Shown piece by piece: positions 61,075-64,000 of a stretch of 64,000 nucleotides of DNA (its first letter is position 1; every line of letters starts with the position of its first letter). A program made the position numbers and the translations under genes. This stretch comes from Oscillospiraceae bacterium (GTDB taxonomy: Bacteria; Bacillota; Clostridia; Oscillospirales; Oscillospiraceae), in NCBI GenBank assembly GCA_902789745.1, contig CADAPH010000002.1:1-64000 (forward strand), in the 5' to 3' direction. The notes under the pieces are model-generated. The model was not told the DNA's origin and ran no database searches. It saw nothing but the letters and a program-made list of their open reading frames with translations.

Positions 61075-61311
61075 ATGTCTGGTCTTACTATCTTTTTCAC
61101 CATTCTTCAGGTTCTGTCCGGCCTGGCCGTTACCGTGATCGTGCTTATGCAGAGCGGCAAGAGCGCCGGTCTGTCCGGTTCCATCTCCGGCGGCGCGGAA
61201 ACCTTCCTCTCCAAGGGACAGGCTAAGACGATGGACGCGAAGCTTGCCAAGGCGACCAAGTGGTTCGCCCTCGCCTTCGTTATCCTGACCCTGATCCTGA
61301 ACCTGATCTGA
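61075..61311 (+). CDS. secG: Preprotein translocase subunit SecG
   Basis: 78 residues with two membrane helices (about 3-23 and 56-76) and the SecG signature VIVLMQSGKSAGLSGSISGG. It is part of the SecYEG channel. ATG 61075 lies 9 bases after AAAGGA; the frame from TTG 61066 is less likely. Confidence 0.95.
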   Translation: MSGLTIFFTILQVLSGLAVTVIVLMQSGKSAGLSGSISGGAETFLSKGQAKTMDAKLAKATKWFALAFVILTLILNLI

Positions 61312-61324
61312 TTCGGATCGTGAA

Positions 61325-61351
61325 AAAGGCGTCCGTTCGGACGGCGTTTTT
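61325..61351 (+). terminator. Terminator of secG
   Basis: CGTCCG-TT-CGGACG (61330-61343) followed by GCGTTTTT. A second hairpin ATACCCCGC/GCGGGGTAT (61371-61400) lies in the leader of the next gene. Confidence 0.7.
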
Positions 61352-61424
61352 AAAGAAAATGACCAACGGAATACCCCGCACCTGTTTGGGCGCGGGGTAT
61401 TGCTATATGTGGGAGACGATTGCC

Positions 61425-62207
61425 ATGAGGAATAAAACGATTCTTGAAGAAAACCGGGCGTACTGGACCGGCCGTGCGGCGGGCTATTCCGAGGTCAACA
61501 GGCTGGAGCTTGCCACCATCCAGCGGGAGCGCTGGAGAAGCTGTCTGCGTGAGGAGGTCGCGCGGCACTTCCCCTCATGCCCCGCGGAAGAACTGCAGGT
61601 TCTGGAGGTCGGCACCGGGCCGGGCTTCTTTGCGATCCTGCTCCGTGAGTCGGGCTATTCCGTGACGGCGATCGACCTGACGCCCGCCATGCTCGAAGAG
61701 GCAAAGAAGAACGCCGGAGCTCTCTCCGGCGGGATCTGTTTTATGGAAATGAACGCGGAAGCCCTCACCTTCCCTGATCAGAGCTTTGACGTGGTGATCA
61801 GCCGCAATCTCACCTGGAATCTGCCGCATCCGGAGCGCGCTTATGCCGAATGGACGCGTGTTTTGAAGCCCGGCGGACTGCTCCTGAATTTTGACGCCAA
61901 CTGGTATGCCTATCTCTTTGACGAGTCGGCACAGGCGGCCTTTGAACGCGACAGGGCCAACAGCGCCGCGCGGGGCGTATGGGATCAGAACGTCGGTGAG
62001 AATTTCGACGTGATGGAGGATATCGCCCGCCGCGTACCGCTCTCCGCAATCCGCCGCCCCGCCTGGGATCTGGAGGTTCTGGGAAATCTCGGGCTTGAGG
62101 CGGAGGCAGACGAGGAGATCTGGCGGAAGCTCTGGTCGGCGGAAGAGAAGCTGAACTTCGCCTCCACTCCGCTGTTTCTGGTCAGGGCTCTGAAAACCTC
62201 ACCGTGA
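61425..62207 (+). CDS. Class I SAM-dependent methyltransferase, paralogue of the ABC-operon enzyme
   Basis: 260 residues. Motif I EVGTGPGFFAILL, IDLTPAMLEEAKK, MNAEALTFPDQSFDVVISRN and LTWNLPHPERAYAEWTRVLK, PGGLLLNFDANWY. The RNLTWxLPHxxRAYxEW and NFDA signatures are shared with the enzyme at 22114-22839. Here it stands alone, with no transporter genes next to it. Substrate unknown. The start ATG 61425 follows GGGAG; longer frames overlap the secG terminator. It overlaps the convergent YczE-type gene by nine bases. Confidence 0.82.
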   Translation: MRNKTILEENRAYWTGRAAGYSEVNRLELATIQRERWRSCLREEVARHFPSCPAEELQVLEVGTGPGFFAILLRESGYSVTAIDLTPAMLEEAKKNAGALSGGICFMEMNAEALTFPDQSFDVVISRNLTWNLPHPERAYAEWTRVLKPGGLLLNFDANWYAYLFDESAQAAFERDRANSAARGVWDQNVGENFDVMEDIARRVPLSAIRRPAWDLEVLGNLGLEAEADEEIWRKLWSAEEKLNFASTPLFLVRALKTSP

Positions 62208-62876
62208 CAGCACGACCCTGAAGGAATCCTGCAGGCGCTGATGATGCACGCGCGTGGCGTCGAAGCGGACGCTTGTGAAGGCCATCTGCATAATGGGGCC
62301 CGTGCAGAAGGCACAGATCAGCGTGCCGACACCGACGGGGCCGCCCAGCAGCCAGCCGATCAGGGTGGCAAGGCTCAGGATGGCGATGCTCACCGCGCCG
62401 ATGGGGATGCGCTTCACCCGTTTGGCAAGGCCGACCAGCAGCGTATCCCGCGGGCCGCAGCCAAGGGATGCGATCATGTAGGTGTACTGCGTATAGCCCA
62501 TGATGACAAGTCCCAAAAGCATGACCGGGATCCCGGTCCAGATCGACGTGCACGGCGGCACCGCGTTGATGGAATTGAAGAAGTCCACGGACTTGCCCAC
62601 CACGACGGCGTCGATAAACATGGCGATGCCGATCGGCTCCCGCAGGAGGATATCCATGCCGAGGATAGCAAAGGAGATGGCGATCGAGGCCGTGCCGTAG
62701 AGGATACCGAGGGTTTTGGATACGCCCAGGCTGAGCACGTCCCAGGGTCCCGCGCCGATGTTGGCCTGTATGGTCAGATAGATGCCAAAGCCGTTGAAAA
62801 AGAGGCTGACGGCCGCGATCAGCATATTCAAAACAATTGCCCTTACAGAGCGGTTTTCGCGCAGTTCGTTTTTCAT
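62199..62876 (-). CDS. YczE/YyaS/YitT-family membrane protein
   Basis: 225 residues with about five membrane helices (starting IVLNMLIAAVSLFFNGFGIY) and the family segment NIGAGPWDVLSLGVSK...YGTASI. The tail SVRFDATRVHHQRLQDSFRVV is hydrophilic. Function unknown; members occur widely in Firmicutes. Own promoter at 62926-62954. Confidence 0.85.
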   Translation of the reverse strand: MKNELRENRSVRAIVLNMLIAAVSLFFNGFGIYLTIQANIGAGPWDVLSLGVSKTLGILYGTASIAISFAILGMDILLREPIGIAMFIDAVVVGKSVDFFNSINAVPPCTSIWTGIPVMLLGLVIMGYTQYTYMIASLGCGPRDTLLVGLAKRVKRIPIGAVSIAILSLATLIGWLLGGPVGVGTLICAFCTGPIMQMAFTSVRFDATRVHHQRLQDSFRVVLSR

Positions 62877-62925
62877 TGTCTCTGTTCATCTCCAGGAAGT
62901 CCCGCCGGGGGTGTTTCATTCGGCT

Positions 62926-62954
62926 ATTATCGTTTGCGCTTGCCTGTTTGTCAA
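62926..62954 (-). promoter_or_regulatory. Promoter of the YczE-type gene
   Basis: TTGACA (62954-62949), 17 bases, GATAAT (62931-62926). Its presence between the RNA terminator and the gene makes the upstream RNA (62969-63252) an independent transcript. Confidence 0.7.
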
Positions 62955-62968
62955 GCGTTTTCCAAATA

Positions 62969-63252
62969 AAAAAAACGACCCCTTCCTCAAGGGAAGGGGT
63001 CAAATAGCAATCCATATGATGTTATGTAACAAACTTGGAGTTGCCGGAAATCCGCCTCGCCCCGCGCAGCTTTGGCGCAAGAGGCGGGCGATTCAATCGG
63101 TTTTCAGTCGAGCGTTCTATACATGGATGTCTTGACTGTTGTTGCCCGGTCAACCTCCGGCTACGAAGCCGCCGGCGGCCCGCAAGGAAATTGGTCATGC
63201 TCTCCGGGTTAAGGTGCCGATCACACCGATGGGATGCCGCCCATCTCCACTG
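62969..63252 (-). ncRNA. Promoter- and terminator-bounded structured RNA, class not identified
   Basis: On the minus strand a near-consensus promoter (63259-63287) starts a ~280-nt transcript ending at a textbook terminator (GACCCCTTCC/GGAAGGGGTC, 63001-62977, then GTTTTTTTT). The ends of a 214-nt core pair: TGGAG (63249-63245) with CTCCA (63040-63036). Inside are GATGGG/CCCATC (63245-63228), GGTG/CACC, CCCGG/CCGGG around a GC-rich hairpin, CAGTC/GACTG, and CCGCCTC/GAGGCGG (63087-63052) with an inner GCGC stem. No protein frame with a ribosome binding site crosses it. Size, multi-branch form and clostridial context resemble the raiA-motif (ARRPOF) RNA, but I cannot confirm this. SRP, tmRNA, RNase P and rod-like 6S are unlikely. 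Confidence 0.7.
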
Positions 63253-63258
63253 ACGTGT

Positions 63259-63287
63259 ATTATACGCCGGTAAAACTTCAAAGTCAA
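63259..63287 (-). promoter_or_regulatory. Promoter of the structured RNA
   Basis: TTGACT (63287-63282), 17 bases, TATAAT (63264-63259). One of the best -10/-35 matches in the window, as expected for an abundant RNA. Confidence 0.8.
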
Positions 63288-63347
63288 TGACTATTTTGTA
63301 AACAATGAAATGATATTGATACCATACGTTCGCACGATCAAAACGCT

Positions 63348-64000
63348 TTACTCGCTGCGCAGCGCCTCCACAGGATCCTTCTTGGCGGCCAGGCCTGAGG
63401 GGATAAGTCCCGCCACGAAGGTCAGCAGCACGCTCACCGCGATAAGGCCCAGCGCCCCAAGGAGCGGAAGCCTCGAGCGAAGGTTCGGGATATCAGTAAG
63501 ATCATTGATCACGATGTTGATGGGGATATTCAGCAGCAGCGTGAGCCCGATGCCGATGAGGCCCGCGAAAAGGCCGATAATAAAGGTCTCGGCGTTGAAG
63601 ACGCGGGACACGTCGCGCTTGGAGGCCCCGATGGCGCGGAGAATACCGATTTCCTTTGTGCGCTCAAGCACGCTGATGTAGGTGATGATGCCGATCATGA
63701 TGGACGAAACCACCAGCGAGATCGCCACGAACGCGATGAGTGCATAGCTGATGGCGTTGATGATGGTGGAGACAGACTTCATCAGCATCGCCACGATATC
63801 GGTATATTCGATCTGATCCTCTTCCTCCACGCTGTCGTTATAGGCCGTGATCGCATTGGCGATGGCATCCTTGTTCTCGAAGCTTGAGGCGTAAATACTG
63901 ATGACGTTCGGATTGTCGAGATCAACATAGCCGAGGGCCTTGAGGTTTTTGCGCAGGGTGCTCTCGGAATAGACCGGCGGCATTGCGTTCTCGTAAAGCC
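63348..64000 (-). CDS. FtsX-like ABC transporter permease, C-terminal part (partial at right edge)
   Basis: 217 visible residues, open to the window edge (frame continues past ATG 63983). Three of the last membrane helices are visible, with the MacB/FtsX-like permease signature VLERTKEIGILRAIGASKRDV and the C-terminal AAKKDPVEALRSE. The piece before it (NPNVISIYASSFENKDAIANAI) is the end of the large outside domain. It would export a lipoprotein or peptide or sense envelope stress, depending on a partner ATPase outside the window. Confidence 0.9.
   Translation of the reverse strand, partial: LYENAMPPVYSESTLRKNLKALGYVDLDNPNVISIYASSFENKDAIANAITAYNDSVEEEDQIEYTDIVAMLMKSVSTIINAISYALIAFVAISLVVSSIMIGIITYISVLERTKEIGILRAIGASKRDVSRVFNAETFIIGLFAGLIGIGLTLLLNIPINIVINDLTDIPNLRSRLPLLGALGLIAVSVLLTFVAGLIPSGLAAKKDPVEALRSE

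Noticed and set aside
62969..63252. SRP RNA, tmRNA, RNase P or 6S RNA for the structured transcript
   Set aside because: No GGUCAGG...GGAAGCAGC loop, no tRNA-like ends or CCA, no RNase P core motif, and a local 5' hairpin inconsistent with rod-like 6S.

Overview
The window looks like a chromosome segment of a GC-rich, low-phylum-GC-bias-free anaerobic Firmicute, most like the Oscillospiraceae/Ruminococcaceae side of the Clostridia. Reasons: strong AGGAGG ribosome binding sites, sigma-A promoters with exact 17-base spacers, a T-box leader, ftsEX with PcsB/EnvC-like M23 proteins, NrdR, the clostridial small families DUF4364, DUF421/DUF4363 and DUF4830, a flavodiiron-rubredoxin protein, and cohesin/dockerin proteins. 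No rRNA, tRNA, CRISPR array or complete mobile element was seen.

Layout. 0-4.3 kb (+): a signalling cluster of a frameshifted HD-GYP response regulator, an Hpt protein, a hybrid histidine kinase and an alpha/beta hydrolase. 4.5-10.5 kb (-): a flavodiiron-rubredoxin protein with a twin-arginine signal, an EAL protein and a GGDEF protein, with decayed fragments of a fumarate-reductase-like flavoprotein and a P19/Tp34-type iron protein between them. 10.7-19.9 kb (-): three consecutive secreted cohesin proteins; the largest (2271 aa) has seven long repeats, one cohesin and a C-terminal dockerin. 20-26.2 kb (-): a candidate structured small RNA, then a peptide/nickel-type ABC operon with an embedded methyltransferase. 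The small RNA promoter and the ABC operon promoter share a 22-bp element at the same place relative to the -10 box.

26.3-30.2 kb: a MobB-MobA fusion frameshifted in a TC repeat; an OhrR-like regulator, glutathione peroxidase and radical SAM operon behind a perfect palindromic operator; an IS630 remnant. 30.2-40.2 kb (-): lysS, greA, an S41 protease homologue without its catalytic serine, two M23 coiled-coil proteins, ftsX, ftsE, a CdaR/PucR-type regulator and a pseudouridine synthase. 40.3-48 kb: DUF4830, asnA, DUF4364, a conserved hypothetical, a hexapeptide-repeat protein, glmM, nagB-like, DUF421/DUF4363 and nrdR. 48-51.9 kb (-): a GH13 enzyme and glgA.

52-64 kb: an Ig-like surface protein, a nicotinamidase-family hydrolase, an HD hydrolase, a small double-glycine-leader protein, a TrpB2-like enzyme behind a tryptophan T-box, a VanX-like dipeptidase, a large EAL/PAS/degenerate-GGDEF protein, a deoxyinosine glycosylase, secG, a second methyltransferase of the ABC-operon type, a YczE-type membrane protein, a promoter- and terminator-bounded structured RNA of about 280 nt, and the end of an FtsX-like permease.

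Themes: cyclic-di-GMP turnover (HD-GYP, two EAL, two GGDEF domains) close to large surface proteins; a cohesin-dockerin locus with no visible carbohydrate-active enzyme; and two unannotated structured RNAs with their own promoters and terminators. Functions are read from sequence motifs only; nothing here was checked against a database.
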